NCBI GenBank assembly: GCA_028715985.1
Contig: JAQUQR010000003.1
Coordinates: forward strand, 45,890-109,889
Reading direction: 5' to 3'
Length of the DNA stretch: 64,000 nt
Origin: Methanocellales archaeon
GTDB taxonomy: Archaea; Halobacteriota; UBA148
Position numbers and translations under genes: made by a program. Under the pieces are notes generated by a model that saw only the letters and a list, made by a program, of their open reading frames with translations, was not told where the DNA came from and ran no database searches. Position 1 is the first letter of the stretch, and each line of letters begins with the position of its first letter. Shown here piece after piece: positions 54,142 to 63,082 of this stretch.

Positions 54142-54465
54142 ATGATCCGCCAATATGTCATATCTCCAGAGACCTTGGAAAAAGTAAAAGCATCAGTAGA
54201 AGAAGATATCCGAGATGTAACTTCAATTCTTCAGATACTATCTTACCCGATCAGATTACACATTCTCAGGGCATTAGGGGTCAAAGACCTATGTGTTTGT
54301 GTTCTGGTTGAAATAACAGGGCATCAGCACTCAGCACTTTCGTATCACCTAAAAAAGTTGACAGGCGCTGATCTAATTAATTCAAAGCGTGATGGTAACT
54401 TTTTGATCTATCATCTTACTGATAAAGGAAAAAAGGTGTTGAAAAGCCTAGAGCATATGAAATGA
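54142..54465 (+). CDS. ArsR family metal-responsive repressor
   Basis: This 107-residue winged helix has the metal-site motif KDLCVCVLVEI (about 48-58, two cysteines on the third helix), followed by the recognition helix QHSALSYHLKKL. Such repressors release DNA on arsenite or similar binding. The palindromes before the permease are its likely operators. It overlaps endonuclease V by ATGA. Confidence 0.9.
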   Translation: MIRQYVISPETLEKVKASVEEDIRDVTSILQILSYPIRLHILRALGVKDLCVCVLVEITGHQHSALSYHLKKLTGADLINSKRDGNFLIYHLTDKGKKVLKSLEHMK

Positions 54466-55124
54466 AAAGAGATATCTTTCCCTCTGAAAAAGATTTTGGA
54501 TCGCTTATCAAGGCACAATTAATGGTTGCATCCCGTGTATTGGTGGAGGATAGGTTTGGAGATTTAAAGACAATAGCGGGAGTTGATCAGGCATTTCTCG
54601 ATGACAAAATTATCTCTGGGATCGTCATCCTGGACTATGATACCATGGATGTTATCGAAAAAACGTATTCGATAAAAGAGGTTGAATTCCCTTATATTCC
54701 CTCTTTTCTTTCGTTCAGGGAAGGTCCTGCAATCATCAGTGCTTTTCGCTCTTTGAAGACAAGGCCCGACTTACTAATGGTCGATGGATGTGGCATCAAT
54801 CATCCTAGGTCAGCTGGACTGGCGACGCACATTGGCGTAGCTCTAGACATGGCAACAATAGGTGTTGCAAAGAAGTTGTTGTGCGGTATTGTCGAGAAGC
54901 CAATAAACATAGGTGAGCACAGTCCAATACTATTGCATGACCAATATGTTGGTGCATCCCTCCTATCCAAAAAAGGTTGCAATCCGATCATCATAGCTCC
55001 AGGGCACAAGGTCTCTCTGATTTCTACGATTGATATAGTTCGACATTGCTTGCGCGGGCATAAACTTCCAGAGCCGATACGAGTTGCGCATAAGTATGTG
55101 GGGGATATAAAGCGTAAGCTTTAA
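54462..55124 (+). CDS. nfi: Endonuclease V
   Basis: This 220-residue EndoV cleaves DNA 3' to deaminated bases (inosine). The catalytic start TIAGVDQAF (aspartate near 43), PYIPSFLSFRE, DGCGINHPRSAGLA near 108-121 and IGVAKKLLCG are as in the family, with a cysteine where the usual DGHG histidine lies. It overlaps arsR by four bases. The link to the metal locus is probably only positional. Confidence 0.92.
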   Translation: MKRDIFPSEKDFGSLIKAQLMVASRVLVEDRFGDLKTIAGVDQAFLDDKIISGIVILDYDTMDVIEKTYSIKEVEFPYIPSFLSFREGPAIISAFRSLKTRPDLLMVDGCGINHPRSAGLATHIGVALDMATIGVAKKLLCGIVEKPINIGEHSPILLHDQYVGASLLSKKGCNPIIIAPGHKVSLISTIDIVRHCLRGHKLPEPIRVAHKYVGDIKRKL

Positions 55125-55132
55125 AGCCCATC

Positions 55133-55150
55133 CATATCAATATTGATATG
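55133..55150. promoter_or_regulatory. Perfect 18-bp palindrome, RbkR operator candidate
   Basis: CATATCAATATTGATATG is a perfect inverted repeat 23 bases before the ATG of the HTH-fused riboflavin kinase gene. RbkR-type proteins are known to bind palindromes in their own and other riboflavin gene promoters, so autoregulation is likely. Confidence 0.7.
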
Positions 55151-55173
55151 CAAGTCAAAATTGAGGATTTATT

Positions 55174-55830
55174 ATGGCTCATATCAATGCACTCAAAAAA
55201 TTGGCATTACTAGGCGCCGCTCGAGAACAAATCCAGATATCCTCTTCTGACTTCGCTCAGCAAATCTCGTCCAGCCCCCAAACCGCATCTCGTCGACTAC
55301 AGGCTCTTGAGAAAGAGGGGTTGATCTCCAGGGTCTTCGTTCCAGAAGGACAACGAATCCTGATAACCCAGAGCGGCAAAGATGTATTGAGAAGTGAATA
55401 TTACGAATATCAAAAGATTTTTGAACCCGCCGATAAGGAAATTGAACTTCATGGAAAGGTGGTCACAGGTCTCGGAGAAGGCCAATACTATATGTCGCTG
55501 GAGGGATATAAAAACCAGTTTGAAAGCAAACTCGGATTCACGCCGTATCCAGGCACTTTGAATCTTATGTTAACCGACAAGAGCACCGTTCTCAGGAAAA
55601 GACTGGACGAAAGTAGTGGCATCCCGATACATGGTTTCCCCTCTGAAAGTAGAACGTTCGGTGGAGGTAAATGCTTCCATGTCCTCATTGGCAAGATAAA
55701 AGGCGCTGTCATCATTCCGGATAGATCGCATTATCCAAATGACTTGTTAGAAGTCACCTCCTCAAAAAATCTGAGGAATGTATTGGGATTAAAGAATGGT
55801 GATCAGCTTAGTTTGAAGGTCCTGCTATGA
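55174..55830 (+). CDS. rbkR: CTP-dependent riboflavin kinase with N-terminal HTH regulator domain
   Basis: Residues 1-85 form a winged helix (QQISSSPQTASRRLQALEKEG). Residues 86-218 form the archaeal riboflavin kinase, with GKVVTGLGEGQYYM, GFTPYPGTLNL and HYPNDLLEV. It makes FMN from riboflavin using CTP and, as a regulator, can sense flavin. The palindrome 23 bases upstream is its likely target. It overlaps ribB by four bases. Confidence 0.95.
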   Translation: MAHINALKKLALLGAAREQIQISSSDFAQQISSSPQTASRRLQALEKEGLISRVFVPEGQRILITQSGKDVLRSEYYEYQKIFEPADKEIELHGKVVTGLGEGQYYMSLEGYKNQFESKLGFTPYPGTLNLMLTDKSTVLRKRLDESSGIPIHGFPSESRTFGGGKCFHVLIGKIKGAVIIPDRSHYPNDLLEVTSSKNLRNVLGLKNGDQLSLKVLL

Positions 55831-56555
55831 TGTCTAAGGCAATCGAATCCCTAAGGCATGGGGGTATGGTGTTACTATACGATTCTGACTGTCGAGAGGG
55901 TGAGACCGATATGGTAATGCCAGCACATGCTATGACTCCAAAGCACGTTGCTACCATGCGCAAAGATGCAGGCGGGCTGATATGCATAGCAATACATCCG
56001 ATGGCAGCACAGAGGCTTGGATTGCCCTTTATGTCTGATATATTAAGGCATGCCAGTGGCTTTGAGATTTCTGAAGTGGTTGAGAAGCCAGGTGATATAC
56101 CCTATGATATAAGCTCTTCCTTCTCGCTTTGGGTCAATCATAGGAAAACCTTCACGGGAATCACCGATATCGATAGGGCCTTAACTATCAAAGAAATCAG
56201 TAAGGTAGTTCAACGCTCCTTAAATGGTGAAACAGTTGATTTTGGCAAGGAATTCCGCTCACCTGGGCATGTACCTCTGTTGAGGGCAGCCGGTAATCTA
56301 CTTAGCGAGAGAAAAGGTCAGACCGAACTATCGGTCGCTCTTGCAGGGTTGGCGAATATCACGCCAGCAATGGTCCTGTGCGAGATGCTGGACGAGAACA
56401 CCGGCAAGGCGCTTTCAAAAAAGGATGCGAAATTATATGCAAAGAATAACGGTCTTGTTTTCCTTGAAGGGGTCGAGATTGTAGAAGCATATGGACGCTT
56501 TTTAGAGGATCGTTCATCAATGAAACCCCTCACAGGGGACAGACATCTGATGTAA
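55827..56555 (+). CDS. ribB: 3,4-dihydroxy-2-butanone 4-phosphate synthase
   Basis: This 242-residue enzyme makes the four-carbon unit of riboflavin from ribulose 5-phosphate. DSDCREGETDMVMPA (acidic loop, about 21-35), MRKDAGGLICIAI (about 47-59) and FRSPGHVPLLRA (about 144-155, with catalytic His) are conserved. It is coupled to rbkR by ATGA, so both share flavin control. Confidence 0.95.
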   Translation: MMSKAIESLRHGGMVLLYDSDCREGETDMVMPAHAMTPKHVATMRKDAGGLICIAIHPMAAQRLGLPFMSDILRHASGFEISEVVEKPGDIPYDISSSFSLWVNHRKTFTGITDIDRALTIKEISKVVQRSLNGETVDFGKEFRSPGHVPLLRAAGNLLSERKGQTELSVALAGLANITPAMVLCEMLDENTGKALSKKDAKLYAKNNGLVFLEGVEIVEAYGRFLEDRSSMKPLTGDRHLM

Positions 56556-56639
56556 ATAATGAGCTGTCCTCTAAAATTGGAATCGCATCCATCAACTCTC
56601 GAAAGTTTTGCAATTTCCCACACTATAACTATCTCACAT

Positions 56640-56732
56640 CTATTCTATATTATCAATGCACTGGTTTGCTGTATCCTGAAGACAATCGATGCAAACGCGC
56701 CCGCCAGAATTTTCTAGGAATTTATCCAGCAT
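56640..56732 (-). CDS. Small Cys-containing ORF, doubtful
   Basis: A 30-codon frame starts at an ATG three bases after GGGGGT and encodes a CIDCLQDTANQC-type segment. It lies in the same strand and order as the frameshifted ORF and the site-2 protease. It may be a real micro-gene or the tail of a decayed one. Confidence 0.25.
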   Translation of the reverse strand: MLDKFLENSGGRVCIDCLQDTANQCIDNIE

Positions 56733-56751
56733 TTACCCCCGATATTGGTGC

Positions 56752-56863
56752 TCAAACACTATCCACTGCATATTCTGAGGTTATGTAGATATAACCTGCT
56801 TTATCAGTGGTGAGTCCGAGCAGTATGCCCCCCCCAAAAATCAGCCTTGGACGTCAAATTCAT
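56752..56863 (-). pseudogene. Small gene frameshifted at a G8 tract, behind the site-2 protease
   Basis: The ATG overlaps the protease stop. The first ten codons (MNLTSKADFW) lead into a run of eight G (56828-56835). With seven G the frame would continue through GILLGLTTDKAGYIYITSEY to TGA. With eight it stops early. The run could be a phase-variable tract, a sequencing artefact or decay. Confidence 0.3.
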
Positions 56864-58116
56864 TAGAATCCGCCATGCAGGACGATTGCTAGAAATGAGC
56901 CAACGTACAAGGAAATGAACAATGCACTGATGGCATTTGAAATCAGTTCTACGTTCTTTTTGTCTAAAGCTCTTACATATTCTTCCATCAATCTGCCTCC
57001 ATCAAATGGCTTTGCCGGTAACAGATTTAGAGCGCCCAACCAGAAATTAAGAAGTCCAGTCCAAAATACGAGTTGCAGTATCATGAGCATGCATCTTGGG
57101 TGAGCCAGATCTGCTCCGTAGAAACCAGAGCCCAGTATTGGCGTCAACATGACTCCTACCTGGGGAAGGATAAATCCTACGGGGTCCTTTAAGGCATCAT
57201 AGCCTTCGGTGACAGGAAAAAGGCTAACTCCTAAGACTACCCTGCTCTGGTCGTATGGATATGTTTTTAGATCATCGCTTTTTAGATGTAGTGAATATAC
57301 GTTTCTGTCTGTTTTTATCACAACCTCATCGCCAGGCTTATGTTTCAGTATTTCTTCCTGAAGGTCTCCCACATATTTCACCCTAGTCCCACCGACGTGA
57401 GTGATTATCTCTCCTTTTGACATGCCAGCCTCTTGGACAGCATATCCTTCAACGATATCTACTATGCCCACCCCTTCTACATTTGGCGCGAAGAAGGGTA
57501 ATAACACATAAGTGAACACCAAGAGAGATATAATGAAAACCAGGATGTTTGCCGCCGGTCCAGCCGAGAACATCTTCATCCTTGATTTTGATGTTGCTTT
57601 CTTGATGTCTTCTTCATCGGGTTCTACAAATGCTGCAGGTAGGATGGCAAGTATGGCAATTCCAAGCGATTTTATTTTCATGTCCTCTGTCACTGAAAAT
57701 ATTCCATGTGAAAACTCGTGAACTATTATGGCAATGATCAGGGCGGCAAATCCGTATGTAATTGGGAGCGCTAAACCTGGGAATAGTATGGTCTCTCTTG
57801 CAGTAACGCCAGTAGATATGGTTTGTGGATATTTGATTAACAAGATCGCTGTTGCAATTATGTATATGGATGTGAAAATCATCGTCATCGTTGAGACTAC
57901 AATGCATAGGGTTCCCATTTTTTTCCAAAAAGGTCTGAACCTGTGTGCTATATGCGCTATGCCGTCCTTCCCACGGTCAGTACGCCAAAGCAACATTGGA
58001 CCAGAAACTTCGAATTTTTGCGGTAGTAAACCCTTCTTGTCAAGGGCAATCAATACACCCCAACCTATGAGCACTATTGGAATGAGGATCCATGGTGATA
58101 AGAAATCAATATGCAT
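56863..58116 (-). CDS. Site-2 protease family (M50) membrane metalloprotease with PDZ domain
   Basis: This 417-residue protein has the zinc motif HEFSH at about 132-136 in a membrane helix and the second metal ligand in LLPAKPFDGGRL near 368. A PDZ-like domain (about 215-285, VEGYAVQEAGMSKGEII) lies between. There are about eight membrane segments. It performs regulated intramembrane proteolysis of unknown targets. It is divergent from cutA and has a small frameshifted ORF coupled to its stop. Confidence 0.92.
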   Translation of the reverse strand: MHIDFLSPWILIPIVLIGWGVLIALDKKGLLPQKFEVSGPMLLWRTDRGKDGIAHIAHRFRPFWKKMGTLCIVVSTMTMIFTSIYIIATAILLIKYPQTISTGVTARETILFPGLALPITYGFAALIIAIIVHEFSHGIFSVTEDMKIKSLGIAILAILPAAFVEPDEEDIKKATSKSRMKMFSAGPAANILVFIISLLVFTYVLLPFFAPNVEGVGIVDIVEGYAVQEAGMSKGEIITHVGGTRVKYVGDLQEEILKHKPGDEVVIKTDRNVYSLHLKSDDLKTYPYDQSRVVLGVSLFPVTEGYDALKDPVGFILPQVGVMLTPILGSGFYGADLAHPRCMLMILQLVFWTGLLNFWLGALNLLPAKPFDGGRLMEEYVRALDKKNVELISNAISALFISLYVGSFLAIVLHGGF

Positions 58117-58158
58117 TTATATTGCCTTGCCTTTACTATGTAACTTTGGTGACTTAAA

Positions 58159-58461
58159 TTGTTCTCGGTCATATATATAACTACAAGCAGTTTGGGCGAA
58201 GCCAAATTTATTGGGAGAACATTGGTCGAGGAGAAGTTGGTTGCTTGTGCAAACATATTTCCGATAACGTCGATCTATCATTGGGACGGTTTGCAGGAAA
58301 ACGAAGAAGGTGCGCTACTAGTAAAGACGACGGCTGAAAAAGTCAAAATAGTAGAACGGCGTGTAAAAGAATTGCACAGCTATGATATACCGTGTATAAT
58401 CTCGTTTGTAATCGATGGCTCTGAGGACTATTTGGCTTGGATTAAAAAAGAGTTAAGTTAA
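58159..58461 (+). CDS. cutA: CutA1 divalent-cation tolerance protein
   Basis: This 100-residue protein has the CutA signature VACANIFPITSIYHWDG and later EEGALLVKTTAEKV and HSYDIPCII. It forms trimers and binds divalent metals in other organisms. The start is TTG. The next gene starts two bases after its stop. Confidence 0.93.
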   Translation: MFSVIYITTSSLGEAKFIGRTLVEEKLVACANIFPITSIYHWDGLQENEEGALLVKTTAEKVKIVERRVKELHSYDIPCIISFVIDGSEDYLAWIKKELS

Positions 58462-58462
58462 G

Positions 58463-59167
58463 ATGAGGAGAAAGCCGGCAGAAATGGGTTGTCGTAAAGA
58501 GGTCTTTTACGATCAAAAACGATGGGACCTTTTAAAGCGACTGAGGGATAGGGCGAAAAGTTTGATAATCTCCCTGGACGATGCAAACATCAAAAGCATC
58601 GTTCATGGCAGCGTTGCGAGGGGAGACGTATCTGCCTCAAGCGACATAGACATATTCGTTCCTCAGGTTACTCAATCATTTTGGATGGAACTCGCACTGA
58701 GCCCGTACGCCATACTTCAGCGAAAGATCGTGCAGGCAACACCTCGCCATTTGCCAAAGGCGCACCTTCTGTTAGAGGAAAACACAACGGTTACGTTTCC
58801 GCTCGTCACCCCTCAAAGGAAAGAGATAGAGTTCTATCGATTCGGAGGCCATCTGGGACTTGAAGAAATTGACTCCAGGTCAGCAGGCTTTGATAAACGT
58901 TTGATGTTAATCGAGCCCACTTCAGAAGGGCATGTTGAAACACCTCTCAGTGAATTATCTCTGGGGCATGTTACAAAAATCATCGGCGTATGTCAGGATA
59001 CCATTGAAGAACGCATTAGGGTTCTAAGGAGAAGGGCAATTTCCGGGAGAACTGGAGTTTATCTGGAGTATATTCTAGACGAGGATCAAAGTTTTGAGAA
59101 AGCTCTTGAAGAGGTAGCATCAACAGATCCAGCTATCAGACGGCGGGTCTTCTCGAGAAGGTCTTAG
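58463..59167 (+). CDS. Nucleotidyltransferase-fold protein, euryarchaeal
   Basis: This 234-residue protein has the polymerase-beta NTase signature GSVARGDVSASSDIDI (about 50-65) with metal-binding DxD. The C-terminal 150 residues, with many Arg/Glu, form a family-specific domain of unknown substrate. It is conserved with CutA in position only by inference. It may nucleotidylate RNA or protein. Confidence 0.75.
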   Translation: MRRKPAEMGCRKEVFYDQKRWDLLKRLRDRAKSLIISLDDANIKSIVHGSVARGDVSASSDIDIFVPQVTQSFWMELALSPYAILQRKIVQATPRHLPKAHLLLEENTTVTFPLVTPQRKEIEFYRFGGHLGLEEIDSRSAGFDKRLMLIEPTSEGHVETPLSELSLGHVTKIIGVCQDTIEERIRVLRRRAISGRTGVYLEYILDEDQSFEKALEEVASTDPAIRRRVFSRRS

Positions 59168-59206
59168 CAAACCTCTCGATATACCTCCTCAACTTTTGCG
59201 ACCCGA

Positions 59207-59556
59207 ACTCAGCTATATTTCTCAACCGATTTCTGGGCATTCTCAGCCAATGTTTTAGCCAAATTTGAATTGGTCAAGATTTTTGATATGGCACTAGCCA
59301 ACTCTTTCTTACTGCCTTTTTCCACCAAAATTCCCATGACTTTTTGTTTTTGATGATTTCGCATATATCACAAACTCTTGGTGCGACAATCGGTTCTCTA
59401 GAAGCTATTGTCTCCAATAAAATAACTCCGAAAGACTCTCCCATAAAGAGCTGAAAGAACAAAAACGCTGCACATATCATACAACTTTGGAGTCCACTCT
59501 TCTGGTAATAACACTTTATGCGCTCCAGCATAGCATTCATGACTCTTTATTGATAG
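59207..59556 (-). pseudogene. C-terminal remnant of a family 4 glycosyltransferase with frameshifts
   Basis: Three frames together read as a GT4 tail: VLLPEEWTPKLYDMCSVFVL, then MGESFGVILLETIASREPIV, then GILVEKGSKKELASAI and LAENAQKSVEKYS-stop. The ExFGxxxLE nucleotide-sugar motif is intact, but at least two frameshifts break the gene and the N-terminal half is absent. Confidence 0.7.
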
Positions 59557-59595
59557 TATAATTATAAAGACAAGATAGTATGATTATAAAGACAA
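59552..59595. repeat. Tandem 22-bp repeat upstream of the TrmB gene
   Basis: Two 22-base units (59552-59573 and 59574-59595) are identical except for one A/G change. They begin GATAGTAT and end TTATAAAGACAA. They lie 50-93 bases before the TrmB ATG, next to a TATA-like TTTATAAGG at 59620-59628. This is a likely regulator binding array. Confidence 0.65.
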
Positions 59596-59644
59596 TTTTG
59601 TTAGTAATGACATAAAAACATTTATAAGGGTTGAGGTGTTAGTT

Positions 59645-60460
59645 ATGCAACTTATGAGCAAAAAAGAATCCATTGAATTCTTGAAAAAGCTTGGACTCAC
59701 CGAATATGAGGCAAAAGCCTATGTGGCTCTTACAAGAATCAAAACTGGAATTGTCTCAGAGATACACTTGGTTTCAGGCATCCCCAGGTCAGCGGTATAT
59801 GACGTACTTAACAAACTGAAAGAAAAAGGCATAATAGACGTTCAGCAAGCTAAACCGATAAGATATAAGGTCATACCACCAAAAAAATGTATCGAAAAGC
59901 TCAAAGAAGATTTTATAATAAAGAGCGAGGATGCACTCAACTCTCTGGAAGAGATATACAAAACAGGGGAAGTAGAATCTAGTGAAGAGGCGGTGTGGAC
60001 GATCAGCGGAATCAAAAATATCAGTGACCGCGTAGTAGAGATGTTCAAAAATGCACGAACGGATATTATATTTATGACATCCCATCCGTTTTTTCCAGAC
60101 ATTGCAGAGGTTTATCCTCTTTTTGTGGACTTCAAATCGCTCATAACCAAAAAGCGCGAGAAAGGCGTTAGGGTCAGGGTTGTTGGCCCAAGTGAAAAGG
60201 AACTCATGGATGTGGTCAAGGAAATTTCTGGCGTCGAGGTCAGAACTCATGCTATACAGCCAGAGCGATTGCATATGCCCCTGAAAGGTGGGCTTCTTCT
60301 AGTTGACGGTTCTGAGGTATTACTCATCATTTTTGGTGATGTTTCGTTACGTGTGGTGAAAGGGATGACTGCAATTTGGTCGAATGGAGTGGGTTTTGTG
60401 TCGATATTCAAGCACCTTATTGAAACGGAGTGGGATGCATCGACTCCTTCACAAATGTAA
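59645..60460 (+). CDS. TrmB family transcriptional regulator
   Basis: The protein of about 271 residues has an N-terminal winged helix (GLTEYEAKAYVALTRIKTG, then GIPRSAVYDVLNKLKEKGI) and a C-terminal effector domain with KPIRYKVIPP and a PLD-like sensor. ATG 59645 is chosen because GAGGTG lies seven bases upstream. It probably controls the MMPL transporter and secreted protein genes that follow and itself, through the tandem repeat. Confidence 0.88.
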   Translation: MQLMSKKESIEFLKKLGLTEYEAKAYVALTRIKTGIVSEIHLVSGIPRSAVYDVLNKLKEKGIIDVQQAKPIRYKVIPPKKCIEKLKEDFIIKSEDALNSLEEIYKTGEVESSEEAVWTISGIKNISDRVVEMFKNARTDIIFMTSHPFFPDIAEVYPLFVDFKSLITKKREKGVRVRVVGPSEKELMDVVKEISGVEVRTHAIQPERLHMPLKGGLLLVDGSEVLLIIFGDVSLRVVKGMTAIWSNGVGFVSIFKHLIETEWDASTPSQM

Positions 60461-60650
60461 TAAAAATTGAAAACAGAAGTGTTGGTGTACAATGGTACCG
60501 TTTTATGTTAAAAAAAGGCAGTCATTAATGGGCACAAACGCAATACTGGGGGGCATGCGTTGCCATCTATTCTACTATGTACGCAGTAGAGCGGACCGAG
60601 GTGTAAATCGAGGTCAGCGAAGATATATCCAGTTGTGCACTGCAGGAGAA

Positions 60651-60722
60651 ATGAAAGACATGCATGATGTGTTCATCATTGGCGCTAGTCATGGAGGCTC
60701 TATCAGTGCAAGGATTGCATGA
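60651..60722 (+). pseudogene. N-terminal remnant of a flavin-dependent reductase
   Basis: The frame MKDMHDVFIIGASHGGSISA encodes the Rossmann FAD motif (DVxIIGAxxxG) that opens geranylgeranyl-reductase-like proteins, then stops at a TGA in the next gene. Only the first 23 codons remain. Confidence 0.35.
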
Positions 60723-61935
60723 TCTCTTGGCAGGATTGATAAATGGAATATCTGCAAGAGTTGGCTTAGGGAAACTACTGTTCAATTTAGCGGACTTTCA
60801 ATTCAAAAATTACAAAACAATCATAATGGTAACCCTGATACTGACTGCATTTTTTGCCTTTGGTGCAACACAAATCCAAATGCAAACGGACCTATCCGAG
60901 GAAATGCCAGAGGATATGCCAAGTATCGTGCTACAGAAGAGGATAAGCAGCAAGTTCAGCGGAGAAGATATGATCATAATTGCGGTTCGATTGGATCCAT
61001 CGACGGACACCAAAAACCCGCCAAGCGACATCAGAGATCCTCGCGTTATAGAATCCGTTGCTGCACTTCAGGAGCAACTTAGCGAAGAAACCTCCATCGA
61101 AAGCGTTCAGTCCGTCGCATCTCTTTTTCAAATGGGCATCCCGAACACTTTAGATGGGGTAAAAAATACCCTATCCTATGTTCCACAGTCTAGCCAATTT
61201 TTCAACAGAGACTACTCAGCGACACTGATCTATGCCTCAACGACATTAGGGGGAGGCGAAGAGGATGTTAAAGAAGTCACAAGCATGATGCAGATGAACA
61301 TTGACTCTGTCCCAAAGCCTGCTGGAGTTAAATACAGCATCACCGGGAACGCTCCAATTCAAGACCAGCTACTCACAGTGCTGCAGGAAGACGTGATCTA
61401 CACTACTTCCATCGCTGCAATCATAATATTGCTCCTGTTGTTCGTGCTACAGCGTTCCATCACAAAGGGTTTCTTAGTATTTGTCCCCTTGCCTTTTGGT
61501 CTCATTTGGGCCTTTGGGCTAATGGGCTGGCTAAATATTCCCCTATCAGTGGTGACAATATCAATGGGGCCGCTTGCGCTCGGTCTCGGAGTGGAATATG
61601 GGGTATTCTTTGTATCGAGATACCAGGAAGAAAGAAGCGCTGGTAGGACGCAGCTGGAATCTCTGCGAGTTGCAGTTCCTGGGATTGGTACGGCAGTAAC
61701 AAGTTCAGCGGCCACAACGATAGTGGGATTCATGGCTTTGACGATGGCATCTATGCCTATGATTCAGCATCTCGGCGTAACACTTGCCTTGGCCATATTT
61801 TGCATTTTGATCTCAGCTATAATTTTTAATCCGTGCGTGGTGCTCCTAGAGGAAAATATCGAGAGTAGACGGAGTTCGAATGCACATGCATTCCCTGGTA
61901 GGAGAAAATTGGGGGAAATTAACAAGAGGGTTTGA
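60691..61935 (+). CDS. MMPL/RND-type transporter, first half
   Basis: This membrane protein of about 414 residues has one N-terminal helix, an external domain (about 60-240, QMQTDLSEEMPEDMPS) and five more helices. The MMPL core segments GLGVEYGVFFVSRYQEE and SSAATTIVGF mark the central helices. It is half of a twelve-helix RND pump. The start is uncertain, and I use the ATG within the flavin remnant. The second half follows after one base, so the two probably work as a heterodimer. Confidence 0.85.
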   Translation: MEALSVQGLHDLLAGLINGISARVGLGKLLFNLADFQFKNYKTIIMVTLILTAFFAFGATQIQMQTDLSEEMPEDMPSIVLQKRISSKFSGEDMIIIAVRLDPSTDTKNPPSDIRDPRVIESVAALQEQLSEETSIESVQSVASLFQMGIPNTLDGVKNTLSYVPQSSQFFNRDYSATLIYASTTLGGGEEDVKEVTSMMQMNIDSVPKPAGVKYSITGNAPIQDQLLTVLQEDVIYTTSIAAIIILLLLFVLQRSITKGFLVFVPLPFGLIWAFGLMGWLNIPLSVVTISMGPLALGLGVEYGVFFVSRYQEERSAGRTQLESLRVAVPGIGTAVTSSAATTIVGFMALTMASMPMIQHLGVTLALAIFCILISAIIFNPCVVLLEENIESRRSSNAHAFPGRRKLGEINKRV

Positions 61936-61936
61936 A

Positions 61937-63082
61937 ATGGCCAGTATAATCGAAAAATACGCGGAGTTCGTAGCACATCACCCACTGTTAATCTTGGCTT
62001 TCGTCGTCTTGTTTACCATTTTCGCCCTATCAGTGCCTTCTGCCGAGCAGGTTGGTATGGCCTATGAAGACATGCTTCCAGAGGGTATGGAGGTTATCGA
62101 TACCTTCAATTTTATCAGTGATCAGTTTGTCGGCAGCACTGATACGTGTTTGGTCGTCCTAGAGGTCAATCCGCAATATGCAAACTCAGATGAGATAAGG
62201 CATGTCCTAGATCCAAGAGCGTTGGATTATGCTGATACACTCTCGAAGAGGGCTAAACTAATCGAGGGGGTAATCGATGCTACGAGTGTAGCAGATATCT
62301 TAAAAGAATCAAACGATGGGCGCATACCAAAATCATTAGATGAGTCAAAAAGTCTGTCAGCAGATAATCCGTTGATAAGTCAGTACATCAGTGATGATTA
62401 TGCTATGTCTTTAGTGAGGATCGAACTGCAAGAGAATGTGGGTGAAGAGGAGATAGTGGCTGAGCTGGAAGACGCCATCAAGGCTCCTAAACCCCAAGGG
62501 CTATCGGTAAAACTTTCTGGTGACCCGGTGATGATGGTTGAAATGATCAATCTCGTTGCACCGACTATGGCAATAACTTCAACGTACTGTTTCATTGGCA
62601 TAATCCTCGTCTTACTTATCTTTTGTGCATCGATCAAATATGGACTTATTCCACTGGTAACCATCGTCTTTGGTATAGCATGGACCGTTGGAATACTTAA
62701 CATAGCAGGCATGGGGTTTGGAACAGCGACGACAGGAGTACTATCGATGGTAATGGGGCTGGGAATCGACTTCGGAATTCAGGTCACCGTGAGGTTCAGG
62801 CGCGAATTGGAAAAAATGAGCGCAGAAAAGGCTATTGCCAAGGCCCTTGGTGCGGTCTTCATTCCGATGGGCACGACGGTATTGGCAGCTGCAATCGGGT
62901 TTAGAGCGTTGTTGCTTGGAAAGCTAACGATGATGGGGGAAATGGGAACGATGATGACCATCGGAGTTGTTGCTTGCATGCTTGCGGCGATTACAGCAGT
63001 CCCTGCATTTTTGGTGTTAGGAGAGACAGATGCACTCTCCGAGGTTAAGGAAAGATTACAGAAAGGAGGAAAAAAGAAATGA
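61937..63082 (+). CDS. MMPL/RND-type transporter, second half
   Basis: This protein of about 381 residues has the same layout: an N-terminal helix (HHPLLILAFVVLFTIFAL), an external domain and five helices containing MGLGIDFGIQVTVRFRREL and MGTTVLAAAIGF. The two halves together equal one full SecDF/MMPL transporter. The start is the ATG after GAGGGTTTGAA, not the upstream frame. The ATGA overlap with the next gene links it to the secreted CARDB-like protein. Confidence 0.88.
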   Translation: MASIIEKYAEFVAHHPLLILAFVVLFTIFALSVPSAEQVGMAYEDMLPEGMEVIDTFNFISDQFVGSTDTCLVVLEVNPQYANSDEIRHVLDPRALDYADTLSKRAKLIEGVIDATSVADILKESNDGRIPKSLDESKSLSADNPLISQYISDDYAMSLVRIELQENVGEEEIVAELEDAIKAPKPQGLSVKLSGDPVMMVEMINLVAPTMAITSTYCFIGIILVLLIFCASIKYGLIPLVTIVFGIAWTVGILNIAGMGFGTATTGVLSMVMGLGIDFGIQVTVRFRRELEKMSAEKAIAKALGAVFIPMGTTVLAAAIGFRALLLGKLTMMGEMGTMMTIGVVACMLAAITAVPAFLVLGETDALSEVKERLQKGGKKK

